DNA from: Teratosphaeria epicoccoides
Taxonomy: Eukaryota > Ascomycota > Dothideomycetes > Mycosphaerellales > Teratosphaeriaceae
Assembly: GCA_021401465.1 (NCBI GenBank)
Contig: JADDMT010000017.1
Coordinates: 345,787-409,786, forward strand
Direction of reading: 5' to 3'
Length of the DNA: 64,000 nt
Of the stretch, positions 55,548 through 64,000 are shown one piece after another (within the stretch, counting starts at the first letter, position 1; every line of letters starts with the position of its first letter). Both the position numbers and the translations under genes were made by a program. The notes under the pieces were generated by a model. That model was given only the letters and a program-made list of their open reading frames with translations. It was not told the DNA's origin and did no database searches.

Positions 55548-57059
55548 TTAAAGCTTCGCGAAAGCAGTGACCACGCTCCCAGACATGTCCACCAAAGTAC
55601 TCTTGTTCTGCACCCAATTCTCAAGACCTCTTCGTCCATTCTCCACCCCCAGACCGCTCAGCTTCCAACCGCCTACTGGCATCTCTGCAGGCGACTCTCC
55701 CCATGTGTTGACCCATGTGATGCCGGCTTCCAGTCTAGCCACAACTCTATGGCCAAGGTTAATATCGTTCGTGAAAACCCCAGCAGCCAGACCCATCGGC
55801 GTCGCGTTCGCGCGGTCAATCAGTGCTTCCAGGTATGACGGCTGGGTGTTATCATAGGGCAATATGACCATGACGGGGCCGAAGATCTCGTCTTTTGTGA
55901 TGAGCATGTCGTCTGTGCAGTTCGTGAACACCGTAGGCTTCACCCAGTATCCGTCTTTGCTCGCAGTGTGTGGAAGATCAGGTCGTCCGAGGCCGCCGCA
56001 GATAAGCTGAGCCTTGTCTTGCTCAATGCCGTGCCTGATGTATCTGTTCACCTTCTCCCAATGCACTTTACTTACTAGAGGGCCAAAATTGACGTTCGGG
56101 TCCATAAGGTCGCCCGACCGAACGTCGACCATCTTCTCTAATAGACGCTTTTCAAATGCTGGAAGCATGGATCTGGGCACGAAGACACGGGTACCATTTG
56201 TGCAGACTTGGCCGGTTGAGAAGAAGTTTGCCATCATCGCACCATTGACCGCATTCTCAACTCCTGCATCTGGCAGGATGACGCAAGGTGACTTGCCGCC
56301 CAGCTCCATCGTGACATACTTCATGCCGGCGGCAGCCGCCGACGCCACCTTCGCGCCCGTCGACACCTGCCCAGTGAAGGAGACCTTGGCGATTCCAGGA
56401 TGCGAAGTCAGCAATGCGCCGACGTCACCCGGTCCCTGAACGACATTGAAGACACCGGCCGGCAGACCAGCTTCAGCGTAGATTTCCGCAAGCTTGAGAC
56501 CGTGAAGTGGGGTGAACTCGGAAGGCTTGTAGACCATACAATTGCCTGCTGCCAAGCATGGCGCGGACTTCCAGAGCGCTATCTGGATTGGATAGTTCCA
56601 CGCGCCGATGCCTGCGCACACGCCTAGAGGTGCTTTGGTAGTGTAGATCCAGGCATCGGGTCGTAACTGGGTGGTCTCGCCGTTGAGCCCCCCGGACGCG
56701 ATCAAACTCGCATAGTATTCAAGCACGTCGGTGCCGGTAAGGACATCCACCGTGCTTGTTTCCGAGAATGGCTTGCCAGTGTCGTGTGTCTCTGTTTGCG
56801 CCAGCTCGTCGTTTCGTTCCCGTAACAGGGACACGGCTTTTAGTAATATCCGGGACCGCTCGATGGGCGGGGTGGCGGACCATGACGGAAAAGCCTTCCT
56901 GCCAGCCTGGACGGCAGCATCGATGGAGACCTTGTCGGCTTTGCTGACCTTGGCCAGCGGGCTATCGGTCGACGGATCGATCGTCTCAAACGTTTCCGAC
57001 GTGCTGTGGCGCTTGCCGGCAATGAAAAGCGGTTGCTGATCGTAGTCTGGTGCGCCCAT
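55548..57059 (-). CDS. Betaine aldehyde dehydrogenase (ALDH9-like)
   Basis: 503 residues from ATG at 57059, no intron. Aldehyde dehydrogenase fold with VCAGIGAWNYPIQIALWKSA (NAD-binding start), KPSEFTPLHGLKLAEI, FTGQVSTG, the general-base Glu252 in VTMELGGKSP, the catalytic Cys286 in FFSTGQVCTNGTRVFV and EIFGPVMVILPY. The pattern GQVCTNGTRVFV and the C-terminal WVNTWGESPAEMPVGGWKLS fit betaine aldehyde dehydrogenases. It oxidises betaine aldehyde to glycine betaine with NAD+ in the cytosol. It is transcribed divergently, across about 800 bases, from a choline oxidase-type gene that makes its substrate, so the two are probably co-regulated. Confidence 0.9.
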   Translation of the reverse strand: MGAPDYDQQPLFIAGKRHSTSETFETIDPSTDSPLAKVSKADKVSIDAAVQAGRKAFPSWSATPPIERSRILLKAVSLLRERNDELAQTETHDTGKPFSETSTVDVLTGTDVLEYYASLIASGGLNGETTQLRPDAWIYTTKAPLGVCAGIGAWNYPIQIALWKSAPCLAAGNCMVYKPSEFTPLHGLKLAEIYAEAGLPAGVFNVVQGPGDVGALLTSHPGIAKVSFTGQVSTGAKVASAAAAGMKYVTMELGGKSPCVILPDAGVENAVNGAMMANFFSTGQVCTNGTRVFVPRSMLPAFEKRLLEKMVDVRSGDLMDPNVNFGPLVSKVHWEKVNRYIRHGIEQDKAQLICGGLGRPDLPHTASKDGYWVKPTVFTNCTDDMLITKDEIFGPVMVILPYDNTQPSYLEALIDRANATPMGLAAGVFTNDINLGHRVVARLEAGITWVNTWGESPAEMPVGGWKLSGLGVENGRRGLENWVQNKSTLVDMSGSVVTAFAKL

Positions 57060-57866
57060 GGTGAGGCGTAGCTATGTTCTCATGAGATGCGCGGCAATCA
57101 TCAAGTGTCAGTGTCAGGCTTGTGCGTAGAAATACAGAACCACTGATACGCAGCCATTGGACAGTGACGGCGTCACAAGTCGACGTGCATAACAAACTGT
57201 TTTCTCGCCTTGCTGCAGGCACTGGAACCTTGGAAGCTAGGACGTACCCCCTCACCACCGAAAGCTTCCGTTCGCGTGCTGATGCGAGGCTGGCGCCGGG
57301 GAAAGTGTAGTTGTTGATGCTCAATCCTGACCGCCAAGAAGAGGTGTCTGCAGACCTGGCGTCATCCGAAGGAACGATAAGACCGATAAGAAGGTCACTG
57401 CCAGCTGGAGGTTGTAATTTGATATGGTCGTCCAAGCGACGCCAACATCACACACCGTCAGCCACCGAAGACGATGATGAGACTCTGTGATTAACCTTTT
57501 CATCGGCCCCGGCCGCATGACGACTTCTATGCGTCCGCAGCAATTGAGCATCCTTGGCGCCGCTCGTTGCAGGAAGCATGGCCGAGTGTGAAGCAGATTG
57601 CAAGCACCCATGACCACCACAGCGCCCCACTTCAAATGCCTCTCGCCGGAAGACTCTGGGTGAGAATTTGCACCTCATGACCGCAAATACATACCCCATC
57701 ATCACCATCACCTCCTCCTGCTGCTTGCTCACTCTGTACCATCAAGCCTTCACTGCCCTCTCTCTCCCCTCTGTGGTTGAGTATCCGCAGCGGTCACTTG
57801 TCCAACATCTTCCTTTCCTCAACATCATTATCTTCCACCCATTCTGACTGCAGACATACCGACAAA
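57060..57866. other. Divergent promoter of the betaine-synthesis pair
   Basis: 807 bases between two genes of one pathway. Pyrimidine-rich (CT, TC) tracts precede the oxidase start (57765-57850). No specific operator recognised. Confidence 0.5.
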
Positions 57867-59495
57867 ATGACGACCACACACATTCCACCGTCCGACACCG
57901 ACGCCTACGACTTCCTGATCGTGGGTGGAGGGACCGCAGGATGTGTCATTGCCTCGCGCCTTTCGGAATACCTGCCCAACAAGCGAGTCCTCCTCATCGA
58001 AGCCGGACCCTCAGACTTCATGGACGACCGAGTGCTGCTGCTCAAGGACTGGCTGAACCTACTGGGCGGCGAGCTCGACTACGATTACCCAACCACCGAG
58101 CAGCCAATGGGCAACTCGCACATCCGGCATTCACGCGCTAAAGTGCTGGGAGGCTGCTCCAGCCACAACACGTTGATCTCGTTCCGGCCATTCGAGTATG
58201 ACTGCAACCGATGGGTGGAGAAGGGTTGCAAGGGCTGGGACTTCAAGACGTTCACGAGGGTATTGGACAATTTGAGGAACACGGTGCAGCCGGTGCACGA
58301 GAGGCACAGGAACCAGCTGTGCTTGGACTGGGTCAAGAGCTGCTCCACGGCACTGGATATCCCAGTGATCCATGACTACAACAAGGAGATCAGGGAGAAG
58401 GGCGCTCTGAGACAAGGCGTGGGCTTTTTCTCGGTGTCATACAACCCAGATGATGGACGACGAAGCAGTGCAAGCGTGGCGTACATTCACCCAATCCTCC
58501 GCGGGGAGGAGAAGAGGCCAAACTTGACGATCCTGACCAATGCCTGGGTCAGCAAGATCAACGTTGTAGGCTCCAAAGTCACGGGAGTCAATATTGCATT
58601 GCAGGACGGCACCAAGCACACTCTGACTCCACGCTGCGAGACCATTCTGTGCGCAGGCGCGGTAGACACCCCTCGCCTCATGCTTCTATCTGGTCTCGGC
58701 CCGAAGCAGCAGCTTCAGGACCTGAACATCCCGGTCGTTCGCGACCTGCCCGGCGTCGGCGAGAACCTCCTTGACCACCCAGAGTCCATCATTCTCTGGG
58801 AGCTTAACAAGCCGGTCCCGATCAACCAAACAACCATGGACTCTGATGCGGGTATCTTCCTCCGACGGCAAGTCCCGGACGCTGAAGGCAAGGACGGCGA
58901 CATCGCAGACGTGATGATGCATTGCTACCAGATCCCATTCGTGTACAACACTTCCCGTCTTGGCTACGAGTCACCCAAGGATGCTTTCTGTATGACACCG
59001 AACATCCCTCGGCCAAAGAGCAAAGGCAAACTGTACCTCACCTCCAAGGACCCATCGGTCAAGCCCGCACTGGATTTCAGGTACTTCACTGACCCAGAAG
59101 GCTACGACGCCGCTACAATCGTCGCTGGCCTTAAAGCTGCGCGCGAGATCGCCCAGCAGAAGCCTTTTGCGGACTGGATCAAGCGCGAGATTGCTCCGGG
59201 TGCAAAAATCCAGACCGACGAGGCGTTGTCGGAGTACGGGCGCAGGGTGGCGCACACCGTGTACCACCCGGCAGGCACGACGAAGATGGGAGACGTGACG
59301 AAGGATCCCATGGCGGTCGTGGATCCGCAGTTGAGGTTGCAGGGGCTCCAGGGTGTGCGGATTGCAGACGCGGGGGTCTTCCCAGAGATGCCGACGATCA
59401 ATCCTATGTTGACCGTGCTGGCCATCGGCGAGAGGGCTGCTGAGTTGATTGCGCAGACGTGGGGCTGGGATGGCTTGGCTACGCCGAAGCTGTAG
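57867..59495 (+). CDS. Choline oxidase-type GMC flavoprotein
   Basis: 542 residues; first ATG at 57867 (MTTTHIPPS); no intron. The FAD-binding loop FLIVGGGTAGCVIASRLSE is at about residues 16-34. The block RAKVLGGCSSHNTLISFRP has the SSHN context of choline oxidase, whose His is the covalent FAD site, and not the SSSIN context of choline dehydrogenases. Later GMC signatures are ILCAGAVDTPRLMLLSGLGP (signature 2), the catalytic His in VYHPAGTTKMGD and FPEMPTINPMLTVLAIGERA. The enzyme oxidises choline with O2 to betaine aldehyde and on to betaine. Its partner aldehyde dehydrogenase is divergent next door. The choline call is strong from the flavinylation motif and pairing, but substrate is not proven. 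Confidence 0.88.
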   Translation: MTTTHIPPSDTDAYDFLIVGGGTAGCVIASRLSEYLPNKRVLLIEAGPSDFMDDRVLLLKDWLNLLGGELDYDYPTTEQPMGNSHIRHSRAKVLGGCSSHNTLISFRPFEYDCNRWVEKGCKGWDFKTFTRVLDNLRNTVQPVHERHRNQLCLDWVKSCSTALDIPVIHDYNKEIREKGALRQGVGFFSVSYNPDDGRRSSASVAYIHPILRGEEKRPNLTILTNAWVSKINVVGSKVTGVNIALQDGTKHTLTPRCETILCAGAVDTPRLMLLSGLGPKQQLQDLNIPVVRDLPGVGENLLDHPESIILWELNKPVPINQTTMDSDAGIFLRRQVPDAEGKDGDIADVMMHCYQIPFVYNTSRLGYESPKDAFCMTPNIPRPKSKGKLYLTSKDPSVKPALDFRYFTDPEGYDAATIVAGLKAAREIAQQKPFADWIKREIAPGAKIQTDEALSEYGRRVAHTVYHPAGTTKMGDVTKDPMAVVDPQLRLQGLQGVRIADAGVFPEMPTINPMLTVLAIGERAAELIAQTWGWDGLATPKL

Positions 59496-60549
59496 GCGCT
59501 GTTTGTGTGCTGGATTGGTGATTTGCCGGACGAATTATCTGGAGTTTGTGTATGGGTCTGAGATATTGTGACAGAAGCGCTATACCCGCATGGCAAAGCG
59601 GAGTTTGATTGTGATATGATCGAAAAGCTTCACGTTTGTATGGACATCTCGACACAAATCGTATTTATCGCTCAGCCCCTGGAACCCTGCTACTGGCCGC
59701 TTGTCGCAGGTGAGCGACCACCGCACAAGTATTTCACGGTTCAGTAGCTTGACTCGGCGATCCTAGCATCCGTCTACGCTTCCTGGCACCGGTCAAACTC
59801 ACCTTGTTTGTAAATGTGAAACTGCACCCCGTCTTTGTCGTCTTCCTTGGTACCACCATCAGTCATCTTAATGTGATTCATGCTCATGCCGCCGTCCAAC
59901 TTTGCATCATCGTCGCCATAGCCAGAAAGCATGACGCCAGCCTCTCATGATCGCCGGTTTGAGGCAGCGGCATTCCGACGAATCAGATCGAGCAGTACTG
60001 GAACCCAGAGTCGATGCTGCGTCTTTCTAGGACTTTGACTTGCGTAGGCGCCTGGAGTCGGCTGATTCGAGCAGGCGGCTTACACTCTTCTTGATACCGG
60101 GGTGCTACTGACCTCGGCACGGCTTGGTCCAGCTTCTGACTGTGTATCGCATCCCAGGCGCGTTGATTCGCGCAAATTGCTTTAGCGTTGCTGAGGTGAC
60201 ATTCTAGTGCCGTCACGCCGTCTTTGGACGGCCTTCTCCACCGCGAACTTGTGAAGAGTGTCGTGTATACATTCTTGCTCGTGTGCCCAAGGTCTCCTTA
60301 CAGACAGGCGCAGCTTGAGGCGCAGGTCCCCACTGCAGACTTGTGTGATTGCGGTCCACCCAAATGCAGATGCGATCGACGGACACGAGTACGCAATCGT
60401 TGCATCTTCGCTGGAGGCAGCTGGGAGTCACCTTACAAAATGACAGGAGAGGGGCAGCCTACACAGTTCGAAGCCCCCTCTAGTTGATCGACGAACCTCT
60501 AGAAACTCAAAGACGACCTGGGATCGGCTCGCCGGCTTACAATAGCTCT
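59496..60549. other. Convergent 3' region with a short coding-like stretch
   Basis: About 1 kb. Apart from the 52-codon stretch at 59774-59932 (minus), listed separately, nothing recognised. Confidence 0.45.
59774..59932 (-). CDS. Coding-like fragment of a small hydrophilic protein
   Basis: Minus-strand text from ATG 59932: MLSGYGDDDAKLDGGMSMNH, then IKMTDGGTKEDDKDGVQFHI and YKQGEFDRCQEA before a TAG at 59776-59774. The even pattern of Gly, Asp and Lys with aromatic spacing looks like a real folded fragment and resembles a family of very short hydrophilic fungal proteins, which I cannot name. A GTGAGT follows YKQ, so the last 10 residues may be intron and another exon may lie downstream; an upstream exon is also possible because an AG precedes GCTGGCGTC just before the ATG. 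Confidence 0.35.
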   Translation of the reverse strand: MLSGYGDDDAKLDGGMSMNHIKMTDGGTKEDDKDGVQFHIYKQGEFDRCQEA

Positions 60550-61467
60550 TCAACGTTTCGTACCGGCTGGCAGAGTATAGCCTCTCGACATAAAGTCGCC
60601 ACTTCTGTCGGATGGCTTGTTCTGATCTCGAGTGGAGAACAAGCTACGCACATTTTTACTCTCTAGCTTGCGCTTTTTAGAACGTTCCTGCTCCTCGAGG
60701 ACCTTTGCCGTAAGTGATGCTGTGGACGAATTGTTGATTCGGTGCAATTGATCATCCTCGGCAAGGCCATGCGTAAGCGCAGAGGCTGGCGAGTTGGTTC
60801 TGCTGCCTCGGAAAGTTGTCTCTTCGTTGGCGGCATCGAGAGCTTCATCCTTCTTCTTGCGCTTCTTGCCACCAGTAGCTTTCTTAAGGGAATGCGCCAA
60901 GCCTTTCTCCTGCAACGTCTTCATCCGCAGCGAGAGCCTGGCAATATCCTCTGCTGCCATCGGCAAGATTGGAATAACATCGTTCGACGCATATTCGGTC
61001 TCGCATGTCAAGCACTTCTCGCCGGAGACTTCTTTAATGGTGGTGCCAGAGAAGGCATGCCCGCATGGGACGAGGTACACCGCTTTCGAGCCAGGACCGA
61101 GCTTGTCCCCTGTGATCGGACATTTCCAAAACTCACGGTTAGGATGTGCCGTTGCGTCTGCGTCAATTTCGAACTTGACTTCGACAACATCCTTAAGGCT
61201 CTTGACTGCGCCCTGAGTGATGCGATCGGCTTCTTCCTTGCGCGCGCTCTCCACGAGGAACTCCAAAATTGTGTCCTTGTTGTACAGCCTGCCCGAGGAA
61301 TCCGAGACGACGGGCTGTTCCAGTGGCTTCAGTGATATAGGATCTGTTGTCCAGTAATACTCTTGTTGCTCCTGTTGCGACTCCTTTACTTCCGCTGCCG
61401 ACGGGTTGCGCGCGACTTGCTTGACCAGCTCGCGACGTTTCGGTATACTGCCGCCGTCATTACCCAT
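60550..61467 (-). CDS. rtf2: Replication termination factor 2 (Rtf2) family protein
   Basis: 305 residues, ATG at 61467 (MGNDGGSIPKRRELVKQ). The N-terminus matches the start of Rtf2 proteins, and DPISLKPLEQPVVSDSSGRL followed by LYNKDTILEFL is the first, U-box-like half of the domain. The second half has FWKCPITGD, YLVPCGHAFS and GEKCLTCETEY, a RING-like set with part of the zinc ligands, at about residues 110-165. The C-terminus is a Lys-rich, probably disordered nuclear region (GGKKRKKKDE). Rtf2 acts at stalled replication forks and, in fission yeast, at the mating-type barrier; it also affects splicing. Divergent from the pantothenate kinase gene with only 371 bases between starts. Confidence 0.9.
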   Translation of the reverse strand: MGNDGGSIPKRRELVKQVARNPSAAEVKESQQEQQEYYWTTDPISLKPLEQPVVSDSSGRLYNKDTILEFLVESARKEEADRITQGAVKSLKDVVEVKFEIDADATAHPNREFWKCPITGDKLGPGSKAVYLVPCGHAFSGTTIKEVSGEKCLTCETEYASNDVIPILPMAAEDIARLSLRMKTLQEKGLAHSLKKATGGKKRKKKDEALDAANEETTFRGSRTNSPASALTHGLAEDDQLHRINNSSTASLTAKVLEEQERSKKRKLESKNVRSLFSTRDQNKPSDRSGDFMSRGYTLPAGTKR

Positions 61468-61838
61468 GATTTTGCCGGTCCAGTGCGGATCGATTGCAAG
61501 AACGAAGAGATTCCGGTCGCTGAGAGGAAAGCAGAAGTCAAGGACTCGGCGCTACGGCATTTGCTTGAGTCATACGGCCTTTCGGCCCGCGGTTGCCGAG
61601 GTCAAATCGGTACACCTTGAGCAAAAGAGCGGACTTGACGAGGCTTATGATCGTCTCACACTACACACTTTCAATTCTGAGATCGATGAGATAGCCTTTG
61701 GCATGCTTGGACTATATACGATATCGTCACCGCATACAATCGCTCGGATCACCTCTGTCGAGCACGTATTGTAATAGATTACCGCATTGGAAAGCAACCA
61801 GGTGCCTGGCCAAGGATATTAAACAGCTGGAGTTGGCC
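61468..61838. other. Short divergent promoter, Rtf2 and pantothenate kinase
   Basis: 371 bases. An AT-rich ACTATATACGATATC near 61710-61724 could serve the kinase gene. Nothing else recognised. Confidence 0.45.
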
Positions 61839-63278
61839 ATGGCGGACATCCGGAGACCAGCGGCTAAGCGTCGTCGCATATCGAATTCTGCCAATGACAT
61901 GCAAGCCGCAATCACTCAGCCCGGAGCAATCGAAATCAACGTCACAGGAGCTTACATCATCGAGCATGCCGACGAGGAGCTTTCTCAGCATAGCAATGGT
62001 AGCTCACCCTCTAGCAATCCAGATTCCGAGGAGCAGGCATACCAACATCATCAGCGAGACATCCGGCTGCCCAACCATACCTCCGTTGTAAGCTATGTGG
62101 CGGCAGATATTGGAGGCTCACTTGCCAAGGTCGTCTATTTCTCCCGAGAAAACGGTCATGCAGAGGCTGGAGGACGGCTCAACTTCTTATCATTCGAGAC
62201 CGAGAGGATTGATGATTGCATTGAGTATCTGCGGGTGCTCCAGACGAGGCATAGACAGACCAATGGAGCCAAGGCCACAGAGCTCAGCATTCAGGCCACT
62301 GGAGGTGGTGCTTACAAGTTCTACGACAGAATTAAGGAAAGATTAGGCGTTGATGTTCAGCGAGAGGATGAGATGGAGTGTTTGATCATGGGCCTGGATT
62401 TCTTCATTACTGAAATCCCCATGGAGGTGTTTACTTACGATGACACACAACCGGACAACGCTGTCACGTATCAGAAAACTCGGTCGGATGTGTATCCTTA
62501 TCTGTTGGTAAACATCGGAAGTGGTGTCTCTATGATCAAGGTCTCGGGTCCTTCGCAGTTTCAGCGTATTGGCGGTACGTCGCTGGGCGGTGGTACGCTC
62601 TGGGGATTGCTGTCCCTTCTGACTGGAGCTCGGAATTTCGACGACATGCTTGCGATGGCAGACAAGGGCGACAATGGAGCCGTTGATCTTCTCGTCGGCG
62701 ACATATACGGCGAAGGGATGGGTTACGAAAAGATCGGCCTCAGTGAACGAACCATAGCCAGCAGTTTCGGCAAGGTCCTCAAACGGAAGCGGGAGGCCGA
62801 GCGGAACGCAGAGGATGGTAACGGGCTCAACGACGGCCACGTGCAAAGAAGCAAGCAGGCAAATGGCGAATCGGAACAAGGCGACGCACCTCGAGACTCT
62901 CTCGTGGGCGATGGTCGGATGTTTAAGCCGGAAGACATCTCAAGAAGTCTTCTGTATGCTATAAGGTCAGCAGCGCTGAATATTGCATTTCACCTGCTGC
63001 ATTCATGCTAACATTGATGCAGTAATAATATTGGTCAAATCGCATATCTCCAGTCAGAGAAGCACGACTTGCAGAGGATCTACTTTGGTGGATCCTTCAT
63101 CCGTGGCCATCAACAAACCATTCATACACTGTCATTTGCCATCAAGTTCTGGAGTAAAGGCGCCAAACAAGCGTTCTTTCTGCGCCATGAAGGGTATTTG
63201 GGTGCCGTAGGAGCCTTCATCAAGAGAAGACCGGTGCATCTGTCGAGGCGCGGCAGTATTGCATTCGAGGAGAGTTGA
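61839..63278 (+). CDS. CAB1: Pantothenate kinase, eukaryotic type
   Basis: Exons 61839-62965 and 63023-63278, 460 residues. The 57-nt intron (GTCAGC donor, ATGCAG acceptor) joins LLYAIR to SNNIGQIAYLQ across a split Ser codon. ATG at 61839 opens MADIRRPAAKRRRISNSAND, a basic disordered start. The kinase begins VAADIGGSLAKVVYFSRE (phosphate loop, about residues 88-105) and continues with SIQATGGGAYKFYDRI, LVNIGSGVSMIKV, RIGGTSLGGGTLWGLLSLL and, in exon 2, IYFGGSFIRGH with FAIKFWSKGAKQAFFLRHEG and YLGAVGAF. It phosphorylates pantothenate, the first and controlling step of coenzyme A synthesis, in the cytosol. A low-complexity insert lies near residues 310-355. Confidence 0.93.
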
Positions 63279-63873
63279 TCGAGAAGAACAGTGCCCGTTG
63301 GCGGCGCATCAAGATGCCACACAGAAAATCACCATTGACCGACCTTGTTACGGCAGATGCTCTGGCTGTCTACTTTTCGGTCTGCGGCCCTTTGCCTGTG
63401 CAAATCGTGCGGATCAGATGCTTGACCGATGGGTCTCAGCTGGTAGCCTCGATGGAAGGAATGCGGCTTCATCCAAGCTCAATGAATATTACAAAAAGCT
63501 AGCCTGAATCTATATGTCTATCGTCGAGAATCTAGCTATTATCTCTGTCTTCGAAATGCACGAAGATTCAGAGCTGCTGGAGGACACACGTGAAGAGCAT
63601 GTGAGCCGCAATGAGGTCCAGTGGGCTGAATACCAAACATTGGTGATATATGCAGGGTGGCGATGCCCCTAGTGACTGCATTTGTCTTCAATCTGGCCCG
63701 GGTGCAGGAGGCTTGATGATTAGGGAGCCATGTCACGCTGGCGCAGGCTTCGCCCCGACCCGGGGCAGTGTGGTACGAACGATACTCACATATTGAACGA
63801 TGTCACTTTCATCGCCATACTTGGGCCTTTGATTCACATTCTGTCGGCAGGCACTAGGCCCGGGCAGTCTAGG
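63279..63873. other. 3' flank of pantothenate kinase, nothing recognised
   Basis: About 600 bases of 3' flank. The ORF at 63275-63502 overlaps the kinase stop and is not protein-like. Confidence 0.45.
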
Positions 63874-63999
63874 ATGAAACTCGCTCTTCTGCGGCTTGAC
63901 CTTTAGTCAGTAGTCCTAGAGTTTCTAAAGTACCTTGCGTACGTGAGTCCTATGTTCTTCGATTGTCCGGGAATAGACGAGGATGTCGTCTAGGTATAT
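63874..63999 (-). mobile_element. Reverse transcriptase fragment of a gypsy-type LTR retrotransposon, decayed
   Basis: At the right edge the minus strand reads IYLDDILVYSRTIEEH, containing the YxDD polymerase motif in the form typical of Ty3/gypsy elements, then HVRKVL, and after several stops LKVKPQKSEFH. Three stops (63927-63925, 63918-63916, 63909-63907) interrupt it in 21 bases. The match ends at FH (63874); further left no retrotransposon text continues, so the copy is truncated there or rearranged. The remainder must lie outside the window. Not active. No LTR is visible within the window. Confidence 0.8.
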
Positions 64000-64000
64000 A

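Noticed and set aside
1..64000. CRISPR arrays, bacterial operons or insertion sequences
   Set aside because: The window is eukaryotic, with spliced genes. No spaced direct-repeat array or IS-type end was seen.

Overview
The window is nuclear DNA of a filamentous ascomycete fungus (Pezizomycotina). The evidence is short GT-AG introns (about 47-99 nt, often with a CTGAC or CTAAC branch site just before the acceptor), typical Pezizomycotina gene families, and roughly one gene per 2-3 kb on both strands. A Dothideomycete is my best guess from the flavour of the small lineage-specific proteins, but nothing decides it. Most spliced models below were built by hand from reading frame and splice signals and were not visible as single ORFs.

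Left part (1-18 kb). A broken zincin-type metallopeptidase gene sits at the edge. It is followed by a small mitochondrial protein, a small membrane protein, a conserved serine-rich fungal protein, a coiled-coil hypothetical, the nonsense-mediated decay factor UPF3, a 1718-residue WD40 protein and a small conserved hypothetical.

Decayed part (18-27 kb). Only the mitochondrial S-adenosylmethionine carrier (PET8 type) and a small secreted cysteine-rich protein look intact here. Between them lie an isochorismatase-like pseudogene and the C-terminal relic of an ABCC-type transporter. CHMP1/Did2 marks the return to normal gene density.

Central part (28.6-45 kb). This is an N-acetylglucosamine (GlcNAc) catabolic cluster. 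It holds glucosamine-6-phosphate deaminase (a pseudogene here), an UNC93-like major facilitator transporter, a GlcNAc-kinase-type hexokinase, a RON1/Ndt80-like transcription factor, GlcNAc-6-phosphate deacetylase, and an Ngs1-like GH3-GNAT sensor fusion. In a working pathway, imported GlcNAc is phosphorylated, deacetylated, then deaminated to fructose-6-phosphate. The last step is the one whose local gene is broken. A small secreted 8-cysteine protein sits inside the cluster.

Right part (45-64 kb). A small secreted protein is followed by a mitochondrial ABC1/UbiB kinase-like protein, a 76-residue protein with a clear TATA box, a TMEM16/Ist2-like membrane protein, and a tRNA-like gene with an unusual 66-nt interruption. 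Then come a divergent pair for glycine betaine synthesis (betaine aldehyde dehydrogenase and choline oxidase), Rtf2 and pantothenate kinase. At the very edge is a fragment of a gypsy-type reverse transcriptase with three stop codons.
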